Source: Cerrena zonata
Taxonomy: Eukaryota > Basidiomycota > Agaricomycetes > Polyporales > Cerrenaceae
Direction of reading: 5' to 3'
NCBI GenBank assembly: GCA_038087015.1
Contig: JASBNA010000001.1
Span: 1,054,001 to 1,118,000, forward strand
DNA: 64,000 bases
Shown here one piece after another: positions 34,813 through 45,505 of this stretch. A program made the translations under genes and the position numbers. Below the pieces are notes generated by a model. The model was not told the origin of the DNA. It made no database searches and worked only from the letters and a program-made list of their open reading frames with translations. Position 1 is the stretch's first letter, and each line of letters starts with the position of its first letter.

Positions 34813-35166
34813 GGTGAGGATATGGACACCTGCGTGAGGAAATGAGAAGGATGAAAAGGAGAGATGTAGAGTCGAGAAAAAAGAGCGTCGAGCGTACAAG
34901 GCCGTTGAGCAAACCGTCATACCACGTGGTCTTCTCTCGCTCAAGCGGCTTCCTCCGACCCCCGATTCGTCCGATCATGCGCGTCTATTCCCCGGAATTC
35001 ACAAGCAAATGGTCGTTCCACTGTAAATCCAATCCCCAGTGGCTGACAAGGAGCCCTGGGGTCGTTTTGCTGGCTACCCTCACCGTCCTCATAATCCTAT
35101 AGAGCTCCCCGTAGCTCGTCCTTTCCTTCTAGTATTGTTATAGGTCGCGGTAACCAGCTCGAAATC
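34813..35166. promoter_or_regulatory. bidirectional promoter IDH1 / alpha-beta hydrolase
   Basis: 354 bp between divergent start codons; expected to hold both promoters and 5' UTRs. No specific site was recognised. Confidence 0.5.
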
Positions 35167-37108
35167 ATGGAACCCAAAGTTAAAGATATAACAGACGTGC
35201 TGCACCCGCCAAGGCGCAGAACATTGTCCTTTTATCTCGTTCTCCTGATCGCAGTGCTGCCAATCTGGTCGATTGTACCAGGAGCCTGGGCCTTCGTTAT
35301 CTACTCGCTGCACTCTGGCTCAATCTGGACTTTCTCGTGGCGAGGACAGTCGTTGTTCGCGTTTGCGTTGTGTGAGGTCAGTGCTATGACTTCATAACGC
35401 GTGTTGCACTATTCATCATCGCAATGCTATAAAATTTCCAGGTCTTCTTCAGCGTGCATCATTATAACCTATCTCGCTTCATTGGAAGTACTTCGCCCAA
35501 TGGTTCTGGTAATCTCACAGAACTTCAGGCTGCCTTCAGGCGTGTTCTGAAGGCTGGGTTGGCTTCATTGCCCGATGATGGTTCTGACGACGAAGAAGTT
35601 GGAAATAGACCTGGAAGTCCGGCAGAAGATATCATTGCTTTGGAGTATAATGACCCTCGTGCAGTTGACTTCCGTAATTACCTTCGAACATGGTTCGTAT
35701 CTAACCCTTCACCTCATTTGTAAACTTGAAAGGCACTGACAAACATGGCATAGGTTCCGCAAAGCACCCTGGTCCTCAATTCATAGACAGGAAGTATACT
35801 CGTGGCTGTACTGGTCCATATTCAACGCCAAATTTACTACTCTTGAATCCTTGCCTGAACCTCGTCGCAAGATCGTACTAGAAGTTCTGGATATGCTCGA
35901 AAAACGTGCGGGCGTTGCTATCCCCGAAGGTACGAACCCTGCAAGCAGTCCTCTATTGCTTACCCTCGACCCTATCAATGTTGCCTGGAGACCATTCGTT
36001 TGGTATGCCGGTGTCGCAATAAGCAATGCTATTCTCCGAAGACGCTTCCAGTCTAAATGGAATGCTAAAATCGGGACTTTTAACGGTTTAGAGTTAGTCC
36101 TAACTTTCACCTTCTGCCATAAACGTATGCTGATGTAGTTTCCTGTACCATAGGTACATCCTTCGTGTTCCTCGTTCGTGGTCACCCAAGACAGGCCCTC
36201 GCCCTATTGTATTCCTTCACGGTTTAGGTCTTGGGTTAACTCAATACAAGATGTTCCTCAGTCACCTTCTTAACGCTGTTCCTGACACCCCTGTCTTGGT
36301 TCCGTTGCATCCTCATGTCAGCCAGGAGATCTTTCACCCTCGTTTCCTCAAACCTATGAGTCGACATGAATCCGCGGACACACTCGCTGGGTTGATATGT
36401 GAGTTGGGTTGGGCAACTATGAAGAAGGACGGGACGACTAGTGGTGAAGACAGTGAAGTGGAGAAGCTCAAGAATGAAGTTAGGCCTACTGGGGTTACTA
36501 TGATCAGTCATTCTAAGTAAGCCTATCTATAAACACAGGGGATAGGGTTCGTGCAATACTAATGCGGACTTCTTTTATAGCGGTTCTTTTACGCATGCCT
36601 GGATGCTCAAAGCATACCCCGAGATGATCAAGCGTTCATGCTTCGTAGACCCTGTGACGTTCTGTTCTTGGGAAGGAGGTACGTCGATTTACACTTTGCC
36701 CAAATCACAACCGAGAACACATTAAATTCAACCTTCCTTTATCCTCATTTAACCTTAGATCTCTGCTATAACTTTGTCTATCGACCGTGCGCAACAGGTA
36801 TCGAGCTCATCATGAAATACTTTGTCGGGACCGAACTTGGCGTCGCCAACTTTCTCCAACGCCACTTTGATTGGAGTTCCAATTGTTTGTGGTATGAAGA
36901 GATCCCTCATGCTAAAGATCCTGCGAAAGCGAGGTTCTTCCTTGGAGGAAAGGATGATATCGTCGATGCTGCTCGGGTGAAGAGATATCTTACCTCCCAT
37001 GGAATCAAGAAGGGTCTTTGGTTCGATCCTGATGGGAGGCATGGACAGGCCTTACTTGCTGGTGGGGAAGGCCATAAAGAAATTTTACGGTGGTTGCGTG
37101 AAGCTTAA
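35167..37108 (+). CDS. alpha/beta hydrolase with N-terminal membrane segment
   Basis: Six exons: 35167-35376, 35442-35692, 35754-36092, 36154-36516, 36581-36678 and 36759-37108, giving 536 residues. Residues about 20-50 (SFYLVLLIAVLPIWSIVPG) are hydrophobic and probably a membrane anchor. The C-terminal half is a hydrolase fold: PIVFLHGLGLGLTQYKMFL (oxyanion strand and HG), TGVTMISHSNGSFTHAW with the nucleophile elbow S-H-S-N-G, RFFLGGKDDIVDA (acid region) and DPDGRHGQALL with the likely catalytic His. The elbow fits G/S-x-S-x-G. Similar membrane-linked hydrolases are common in basidiomycetes; the substrate is unknown and a lipid is only a guess. Phases of all six exons agree. Confidence 0.83.
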
Positions 37109-37532
37109 TCATCGCGTCCCCAATTTCGTATTTTGCATTCTAACCCGGCTTGCGCTTAGAGTTGTTTCACTCTTTGGACTCATGGATGACCACAACTAAA
37201 TCACACATATGTCCCGGTGTTCCAGTATCACGTTTCTGTCACGAACTATGACTGCACGTTTTTGCTCTTGGTACTAGATAGCTCCATTTCTACCTTGCTT
37301 CTGCCTTTCTACCTCCTGCGCATCTTCTCTGTAACTCACTTTTTCTCACCCTGGATTTTGTTGCATACCCTCGTATATCATACACACCACATCATTTCAC
37401 ATTCGAAAAAAAGTTGCTTACTCAGTCCCTTATACCCTTGTGTATACCCTTAGCTCCCTAGACACAACTCGATAGATACTGTATCATTCTCTAATTTGTA
37501 ATACTTGATACTACGCATATCATATCCTGCTA
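37109..37532. other. intergenic, convergent 3' ends
   Basis: 424 bp, T-rich, between the hydrolase stop and the end of the amidohydrolase remnant. Probably the hydrolase 3' UTR; nothing else was recognised. Confidence 0.5.
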
Positions 37533-38772
37533 CTATTTTTCAAAAAACCTCGGAAAGAGCTTCCTTGCATTCCCAACCATAATCTTCTCCAATTTCCTCT
37601 CATCATCCCCACCCTGAAAATAATCAACCAACTCCCTCGTATACCACCCAACCATCTCCGTCCCCACAGCAGGGAAAGTCAGTCCCAAAAAGCACCTTCT
37701 CCCCATCCAACCCCACAAAAGCGTCCATCAAATCCAACGTGCCGCTACTCGTGCTCAACGCGGTATCGAAATAGAAAGATTTGAAATCCTGAGAGGATCT
37801 CGGAGGGAGAGAGGGAGCAGCCCATGTGGTTTGAGAGGACGGCGACGCGTGGGGCGAGGAAGGGGGTGCTTCCGCCGAGGTGGGAGAGGATGATTTTGAT
37901 GCGGGGGTAGAGGCGTTTTTTGGAGGTGATTATTAGGTGGGAGGCTGCTTTGAAGGTTTCGTTGGGGACCTAGGGGAAATAGCAGTAAGTGGGTATGTAG
38001 TATGGAGAGGTAGGGTGTAGGAGTTTACCTCGATGATGGGTATACCTAAGAATTCGTGTGGGTATGGTGTGGATGAAGGTGTTTGGGTACCGTGCAAGTG
38101 GACAACAGCTTCTCGTCGGTTGAGTTCTTCCCATATAGGATCGAATTTGTCGTGTCCGATATACTACATTATTATTCGGAATGAGGTTGAACGAACTGGA
38201 AACATTACTTATGTTTTACTTACGAGCATCCTGACCTTCACCGTACGAACTCCAAATACCAATTCCATCAGCCTGCAATACATCGAGGACAAATGCAATC
38301 TCCTCGAGAGCTCCTATAAACCCAATATCCATAAATCAGATTAGATGTTAAATAAACATAATCGTAGTCACCACATACCTTCCGTATCCCTCAAATCAGG
38401 CAAAACACCAAAGAACCCAAATCTCCCCGGAAACCTCTCACAAATCTCCTTCGCCTCTTCATTCAGCTTCCTCGCTGCCTTGCGATTTTCTTCTCCGGGT
38501 GGTCCAGGAGGGAATCCAGTAGGGTATGATAATATCGCTACGTCGATGTTCATAGCATCCATTGCCGCGATACTCACTTCAGGGGGACCATGGTAAAGTT
38601 CCCGGTGCGGATTTCCATCCCACTTTGGCGTTGAGAGTGGCCTTTGGGAGCGATGAGGGGAAGATGTGGTGGTGTACGTCGATGCGGGTTATGCGGCGTT
38701 GGGGCTAGGGCTGAATGAGAAAAGACATTCGTGATGAATCATTGATTGGACACCTACATTCGTAGTCGACAT
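37533..38772 (-). pseudogene. amidohydrolase (amidohydrolase-2 / decarboxylase type), frame-broken
   Basis: Five exon-like segments on the minus strand: 38758-38772, 38379-38704, 38224-38313, 38029-38163 and 37533-37969. They spell a metal-dependent amidohydrolase: RRITRIDVHHHIFPSSLP (metal-binding H-x-H), SIAAMDAMNIDVAILSYPT, RFPGRFGFFGVLPDLRD, DPIWEELNRREAVVHLHGT, RLYPRIKIILSHLGGSTPF and KVLFGTDFPAVGTEMVGWY (catalytic D). The frame breaks at a G5 run (38582-38586), near 37791-37795 and at a GGG run (37672-37674), each reading as one extra base. The join 38224/38163 is out of phase unless a weak GC donor is used. So either a decaying gene or several assembly insertions. Intact neighbours make decay more likely here, but PDB1 1.5 kb away also has one such break. 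Confidence 0.65.
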
Positions 38773-39056
38773 TGAATGTCGAGGGCCTCGGGTTGTTCGG
38801 AATAAGTGAATGAAAGCATGAAGACGACAGGCATTTATACCTTCAGTCGAGCATGGAGTTGTCGCTTCAAAGTCGTCTCGTTATAAATCTCCATACCTAA
38901 GGCATATGAATACGGCATGAGACTAAGAGCACTTCAAGTCATCGCTGATTTGACAGGAAACACTCCATGATTAGCAATTCCTATCAAGAAGGATTCTTGT
39001 TATGGTTACATTTGGCATTGCTACCTCCCACCTACTTCTACAGGCATCCAGATACT

Positions 39057-40073
39057 TCAAGCTGGCCTACGAAACTCCTTGCACTCTTCCGAGTCCCAAC
39101 TAACAAACTGTCCAGTGAGAGTCTTGGGCGCTTTGAGGGCTAAGGCAGCAATGACGTGACCGCAATCGTCTGGCTTGACGAGTTTGCCTTCAGAGAAGGC
39201 TGCAGTAAATTTGGAGTAGTCCTTGGAGGTAAGATGGTTGTTGCCGTCATCACGAATGAGTTGTTGCATCTGTAAACATGATATTTATTTTGAGAAGCTA
39301 TAGAGCTCGAAGTTACGAGAGTACAGACATTGGTATCGACCATTCCTGGGCGGACAGCGACAGAGATAATATCAGGTTCATCGTTCGCGAGAGTGCTATA
39401 AGGTTTGAAAATTTGAGTACAAAGTCAGGGTGGTTGCTCTAGAGCAGTAACCGACCGAGCTAGACTGTTCATGGCGGCTTTGCTTGCGTTATAAGCACCC
39501 CATCCACTGATTCCTCCTACAGCTGCACCAGAACTGACAAAAATGACTCTACCGCCAAGCTCACTCTTGCGCAAAGCCGGCAGCGTGACTGTTAGGGCGC
39601 TGACCAGGGAAAAGAAATTGACGTCAAAGTGTTGCTTCCAGGCGTTTAGACCAATATTGGGGTCTCCGACTTTGCCCATTGGTTCAAGCACACCGGCGTT
39701 GAGAATGAGACCATCAATGTTCTGGTAAGTCTTTATTACCTGATCGGTTGAGCGAGCGACTGCAGCTTCGTCGGCTCTGTTGTAGGATTGAGGTAAATAT
39801 ACTTGCTATTTAACCAGGTGAGAGCACTAACACATCGCATTCAATGGGCAGCAGGGATGCAGAGTGTTTCTCGAGTAGGCTCAGCAACTCGGGTGACTTT
39901 GTGCGAGAAAAGGTTGCGACAGTAGCACCGAGCTGCTCGAGGAGGATACGAGTGATAGCCAGGCCGATGCCTCTGTTGGGAATCGCATCTAATCAGCGGG
40001 AGGCGTCTGAAGTGATCGACAGAGGGAAGCACTTTGAGGCGCCAGTGACTAGGACGACGGGTTTTCTTGCCAT
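39057..40073 (-). CDS. short-chain dehydrogenase/reductase
   Basis: NAD(P)-dependent oxidoreductase, classical SDR. Five exons on the minus strand: 40033-40073, 39832-39972, 39456-39776, 39329-39395 and 39057-39269, giving 260 residues. The Rossmann nucleotide-binding motif is split by the first intron: LVTGASKGIGLA, equal to TGxxxGIG. Then IDGLILNAGVLEP (NAG motif), GRVIFVSSGAAVG (catalytic Ser), GWGAYNASKAAMNSLAR (YxxxK) and VAVRPGMVDTNM. All SDR catalytic residues are present. It resembles the fungal YIR035C-like SDR group; the substrate cannot be told. It shares a 253-bp divergent promoter with PDB1. Confidence 0.88.
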
Positions 40074-40326
40074 GGGGGTGAAATTGGTGCTGAACAGTGT
40101 TGGTATGTGCTTGGGTGATACGAGCGCGAGTGTGACCCGAGTGGTACACAGAGACGAGGAGTGGAAAAAGAATATGGTGTGAGTGCGGAAAGGAACGGAG
40201 GACGAGTTGTTTACCGCTGTTTGTGTGAGCGCACTGTAATCTGTCCCCAAAGTTCTGCTCACCCAGCCAGCACAACGCCAGAAAATTCAGTCCTTGACTC
40301 TACTCCCTTTCCTCCAAAATATCCCC
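40074..40326. promoter_or_regulatory. bidirectional promoter SDR / PDB1
   Basis: 253 bp between divergent start codons; must serve both genes. The half next to PDB1 is C/T-rich. No specific site was recognised. Confidence 0.5.
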
Positions 40327-41788
40327 ATGGCTTCCCGTGCTGCTTTCTCTCGTATAGCCCCTGCCCTTGCCCATGCACGCAAGACCCCTTCTCTCGTCGC
40401 CCGGCGCGCGGCACTCGCTCGCGGATATGCCACTCAGAGTGAACACTCGGTATGTCCGGAAAACAGGCGGTATCCACCCATTTCTCATGTCCTATTCTCC
40501 ATGATCAGATGACCGTCCGTGATGCTCTTAACACCGCGATGGAGGAGGAGATGCTGAGGGACGAGTCGGTCTTCGTTCTCGGAGAGGAAGTAGCACGGTA
40601 CAATGGTGCTTACAAGGTATACGGCACCCACAAGTCAATATGCCATATCTGATGTCAAGCACACCTTTGGTCATAGGTCACAAAAGGTCTCTTGGACAAG
40701 TTCGGTGAAAAGCGAGTCGTCGATACTCCCATTACGGAAATGGGTTTCGCTGGTCTTGCCGTTGGTGCTGCACTCGCCGGTCTGCGACCGATGTAAGCTT
40801 CTCTACGAATATTTTCATTAATCGGTCGTCTCATGATGTCATTCTAGTTGCGAGTTCATGACCTTCAACTTTGCCATGCAAGCTATTGACCAAATTGTCA
40901 ACTCGGGTGGAAAGACATACTACATGTCCGGAGGCAACGTCCCATGTCCAATCGTCTTCCGTGGTCCCTAACGGTGCTGCCTCCGGTGTCGGTGCTCAAC
41001 ACTCGCAAGACTACGCTGCGTGGTACGGTCAGGTACCAGGTCTCAAGGTTGTCAGCCCTTGGAGTGCTGAGGATTGCAAGGGTCTATTAAAGGTGCGTAC
41101 CTATCAGTTCAGATCGTTCATATAGACGTCATAACAAATATTGTTACTAGGCCGCCATCCGAGACCCCAACCCTGTTGTCTTCCTTGAAAATGAGATGCT
41201 TTACGGTGTCACCTTCCCCATGTCTTCAGAAGCCATGTCCGACAACTTCATCCTCCCCATCGGCAAGGCCAAGGTCGAGCGGGAAGGAAGCGATGTCACA
41301 CTCGTTGCTCACAGCAAGATGGTCACCCACTCGCTCGAGTCTGCTGACGAGCTCGCCAAGGAGGGTATCAAGGCTGAGGTTATCAACCTCCGTTCGATCC
41401 GTCCTCTTGATATCGACACTATCATCAAGTCTGTTAAGAAGACCAACAGGTACGTTTTTGAATTATGACATCATCTCGATCATGTTTATTCAATTTTTTC
41501 TTCTTTAGGCTCGTTATCGTCGAGGGTGGTTTCCCTGCCTTCGGTGTTGGTAGTGAGATTTGTGCTCAAATCGTTGAGAGCGAGGCTTTCGACTACCTTG
41601 ATGCACCTGTTGAGCGTGTCACCGGTGCCGATGTTCCCACTCCCGTAAGTCCTTGAAACACTTCATTGCTTTAATGTCTTTAACATTCCAATTTTTTTTA
41701 GTACGCTGCCAACCTCGAGGCACTTGCCTTCCCTGATACATCAATTATCACCAAGGTCGCTAAGCGTGCTCTTTACAGGAGCAACTAA
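40327..41788 (+). CDS. PDB1: pyruvate dehydrogenase E1 component subunit beta, with one in-frame break
   Basis: Beta subunit of mitochondrial pyruvate dehydrogenase E1, binding thiamine diphosphate with the alpha subunit. Seven exons: 40327-40449, 40509-40616, 40677-40792, 40848-41092, 41151-41449, 41509-41644 and 41702-41788. A presequence [19 protein letters not shown] ends near ARGYATQ. Then [102 protein letters not shown] and [17 protein letters not shown]. Inside exon 4, FRGP is followed by an out-of-frame TAA (40969-40971); dropping one base restores [18 protein letters not shown]. Exon 4 is also one base too long for its splice phases. Since this subunit should be essential, an assembly insertion at about 40969 is the simplest reading. 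Confidence 0.9.
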
Positions 41789-42029
41789 GCATCTCGGGTG
41801 GATGGGGTTCATGTTCTTCTTTACACGCACACCTTAGACTTCGATACGTTAGGAAGCCATCATAGACTCTAATATAATCTAGGGGATTTTTTGCTATCGG
41901 TCACTCGCTCTGCTATCATTTTCCTATCCAAGCACCATTATTTCTACATTTGTGTCAGTGTTCTACATTTGATAATTACCTTGGGTAAGTGTGATTTTGG
42001 ATACAACTAAGCCTATAAGGCTTCAAGAA

Positions 42030-44737
42030 TTATGATAGAGTGCTCAGTCGTATTCTGACTGCGTTTGCGTGAGCTCCCAATCCCTCACAGTCTGCTAGAG
42101 TGACAACGACTGGACCGAGGACTCGAAGACCATCGGCGGTAACTTCTTGAGAAGTAATGTGCTTTTGGAACGACTGGGTGTTGACACCGCTGAATTGACG
42201 AGCGTATCCATTCGTGGGCAATGTGTGGTTCGTCCCCGAGGCATAGTCGCCGCAGCTACAAAAAAAGTCGTCAGTCCGAAGTGATAGGTGATATCGCAAC
42301 ACGGAGGAAACACAAACCTCTCCGGAGAGTAAGGACCAACGAAGACACTTCCAGCATTCTGCACGAGAGGCACAGCACCTGGAGCATCCAGCAAATGCAA
42401 GATCAGATGTTCCGGAGCATAGTCATTCGAGAACTGAATGGCTTCTTCTACTGAAGTGGTCTTTACGATCAGACTCTTGGGTAACGACTGACGCATGATC
42501 TCAACACGAGGAAGGGCACGAGCCTGTGCATCCACTTCGTCTTCAATCGCCGCGATTTCCTCTTGGGAGAGATTGACGGTGACGAGGACCACCTGAGAGT
42601 CGACTCCGTGTTCGGCTTGGGAAAGCAGGTCTGCTGCGACGAATGCGGGGTTACACGTGGAGTCCGCGACGACCTGTTTAATAAACCCATATCTGTCAGT
42701 TGTTGTATGTATTGAAAGGGAAGGTCGAATCGAGCGAACAATGGGATGATGATGATGGGGTGGAAAGAGCGGACGTACGAGGACTTCGGAAGGACCTGCC
42801 GGCATATCAATAGATACTAACGCATCCGTATCGTTCTGCACTAACATCTTCGCCGCAGTGACCCATTGATTTCCAGGCCCGAAGATCTTATCCACTTTGG
42901 GGACAGTTTCTGTTCCGTAGGCTAATGCGGCGACGGCTTGAGCACCTCCTGCTTTGAGGATAGCGGAAGCTCCGACTAGATGCGCTACGTACATCACTTC
43001 TGGTGAGATGCTACCGTCTGGTCGGGGTGGAGTTGCAAGTACGATTTCTTTGCATCCAGCTACTTGAGCAGGGACACCAAGCATGAGAGCTGTGGAGGGA
43101 AGGATAGCTGTCCCCCCGGGGACGTAGAGTCCGACACGGGCGATGGGGCGAGCGAAACGGGAGCAGACGACTCCTGGCATTGTCTCCACTCTGAGAGGTG
43201 TTTTCTCATTTTGAGCAGCATGGAATTTCTCGACATTAGCGTAGGCGACATCAATAGCCTGTCGGACGGATTCCTCTACTTCCATAGACTCGGGAGCGAA
43301 AGGTGGGAATATAACGGTAGAGTCGAGCTGAACTCTGTCGAATTTGGCGGTGAGCTCGAGCAGAGCTGCATCTCCTCGATTACGGACGTCATCGACAATA
43401 GGCTTCACCTTGGCTATCATTTCATCGGATTTGAGGACCGGACGGCGGAGAAGTTGGGAACGTGTCTCTGGAGTGGCTGTTGATAGATCATACGTACGCA
43501 TACGGATGGGTCCATCAGAAACAGCTGGAGCAGCAGGTCTGGGAGGAGGTTGCGTGGAAGAAGATGCAGTTGCTTGAGTATTTTCGACCCACTTTGGTTT
43601 GGCATCGCCTTTCCTACGGGTAATCTTCTTTGCTTTCTTGTCCAATGATCGCTCGATGTCAGAGATCGTCACTCCGTTCGCAATACATTTAGTAAGGGCG
43701 AAATAAATCAAGTCAGCAGCTTCGAACGCGACCTCTTCCTGAGTCTGAGCGTCGCAGAGTTCCTCTGCTTCCTCCATGATCTTTGCTCGGAGCAAGTTAG
43801 GGTCGTTGAATAGTCTCCTAGTATACGAGCCTTCAGGTGCTTCGTCCAATCGAGATTGCAGAGTCTTTTGCAAAGCGTAAAGTCCTTGGGTCTCACCGAA
43901 GCATGACGGTCGGTTCAAGTGACAGAATCCTGCTCCTACTTGAGCTACATCAAACTCCAACGCATCTAGGTCGCAATCGACGCGAATGCCAAAGACGGTT
44001 TGTGTAGCTCCTGAAGTCTCGCCTTTTCTCCAAAGACCGTGCTTGCGGGATTGATAGACGCCCTTCCCAGTAAGAATGCTTTCTTTCACAGAAAGACTAG
44101 ACGAGTAGACTAATCCGAGAGATTTGCCTTCTTCTGTAACGACTGTCGGAGACAGACCGTCTGGTCTGTCCGATACCAAGGGTGCAACGAAAGCATCTGC
44201 AATATTGATACGTTCAGTCGAAGTAGCTTCAAGTGTGAGTGCACTGGAAGGGATGATCAAAGTTGTCCCTGCTCTTCGGAGATCCCGAATAGTCGATTGG
44301 GGAGGTGTAGAGGATCCAGTTTGGAGGATATAAATCTTTGCACCGGCAAAGAAGCGAGTAAAGGACGAGATGAAGTCTGTGTCTAGTGTAGGCGTCTTGA
44401 CCAATACACCAGAGATTCCGTTACGAACGGAATCGGACACTGCACTTGCATTTGATACATCTAGCAAAATAATAAGACGCTCGGCAGGGATGATTCCTAC
44501 AACCTCCTTTGCCCAAGCGAGGGGAACGATCACTTTGTCGGCACCTTGATCAAGGTATTGGATGATGGTGTCGAGGTTGGCACCTGATGCAGCATGATCG
44601 AGAAGGATGTAACGGCTAACATCGATATCTGGAAGAGGAAGGTAAGATGGGGGTACAATGACGGGCCCGATACGGGATAAGGCTTGGAGAAGGTCTTCGT
44701 TGTAGTTGCCGTCGAGTAACGGTAGGAAGACGGGCAT
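42030..44737 (-). CDS. HIS4: trifunctional histidine biosynthesis protein (HIS4 type)
   Basis: Carries steps 2, 3 and 10 of histidine synthesis in one chain. Three exons on the minus strand: 42779-44737, 42318-42673 and 42030-42255, giving 846 residues. Residues about 1-220 form an N-terminal domain of the fungal enzyme. A phosphoribosyl-AMP cyclohydrolase part follows (HGLWRKGETSGATQ, DCDLDALEFDVAQVGAGFCH). The phosphoribosyl-ATP pyrophosphohydrolase part has KIMEEAEELCDA and FEAADLIYFALTKC. After a Gln/Pro/Ala linker comes histidinol dehydrogenase: PIARVGLYVPGGTAILPST, VDKIFGPGNQWVTAAKML, SIDMPAGPSEVL, LLSQAEHGVDSQVVLVT, NDYAPEHLIL and SCGDYASGTNHTLPT. Both introns lie in the dehydrogenase part. 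A tRNA gene sits just upstream on the other strand. Confidence 0.95.
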
Positions 44738-44886
44738 GGTGTCTCTGGGGTTAACGGGGAGGACCTAGTGGACCTGTAAGGATGTAAAGATTTGAACTGA
44801 ATTGAAATTATTGAATTGTCGATCATGACTCGATCAAGTATATAGGTTACGCTGGATGGATCTAGCCGAGAGTCAATAGCACGCAT

Positions 44887-44972
44887 GGCCCTGTAGTGTA
44901 GAGGTTATCACATGGGATTCTGACCGTTCAACACGATTTCCCATAACCCAGGTTCGAGTCCTGGCAGGGCCT
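44887..44972 (+). tRNA. tRNA-Gln (CTG) with a short intron
   Basis: Acceptor stem GGCCCTG (44887-44893) pairs with CAGGGCC (44965-44971), followed by T. The D arm is TAGTGTAGAGGTTATCAC, and the T arm has GGTTCGAGTCC. The anticodon stem TGGGA / TCCCA encloses TTCTGA, with anticodon CTG at 44920-44922. A 14-base intron at 44924-44937 lies one base after the anticodon, the standard nuclear tRNA intron position. The CTG anticodon indicates glutamine. Confidence 0.85.
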
Positions 44973-45505
44973 CAGCTGAGAATCTCGTAACTTTTTTTAG
45001 ATTACCAATGTTTACACACGATTGTGCATGATACATACTGTATATATATTCTATTCTGCTACCTGCACTCGTGATGACAAGACGTCATCTAACCAGTCTG
45101 CCGGCATCACGTATGGATTCAGAAGTTTATCGCGTTCCATCTCCGAAGCCATTGACCGAAAATGCGACGCGAGTTCAAGTATGTATGTGCATCATGCTCA
45201 TCGGGAAATCTCCAGCACATGCCGGAGGAATACAAGGTGGTATTCGTGCGGTGCGGCTCAAATTTCCGACTCAACATCGTCGCTGTCCTTGACAGACTCC
45301 GCTTCCATTGTTTGCGGAGTCGCTGCAGGAATGTTATGTTGATAATTTCTGATTGAGGTCCAGTGACATGGGCTTCTATCGATTTGGACACGCCCCTCCC
45401 ATTATCCTCTATTCCTCATAAAGCCACTCCTCCACCCGCTTACCTGCCGCTTGCCCCCCTTCCTTCTTCTTTCCCTTGCTTGTTCATTCTTCCCTTCCCC
45501 TCCCC
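44973..45505. other. intergenic, upstream of Argonaute
   Basis: 533 bp. A T run just after the tRNA (44992-44998) fits a Pol III terminator. The rest should hold the Argonaute promoter and a C/T-rich leader. No other feature was recognised. Confidence 0.5.
44992..44998 (+). terminator. probable Pol III terminator of tRNA-Gln
   Basis: A run of seven T residues about 20 bases after the tRNA 3' end, as expected for RNA polymerase III termination. Confidence 0.6.

Noticed and set aside
42095..42317. HIS4 reading straight through to 42095 in one frame
   Set aside because: The true protein uses two introns; the histidinol dehydrogenase end (SCGDYASGTNHTLPT) is in another frame joined by the intron 42256-42317.
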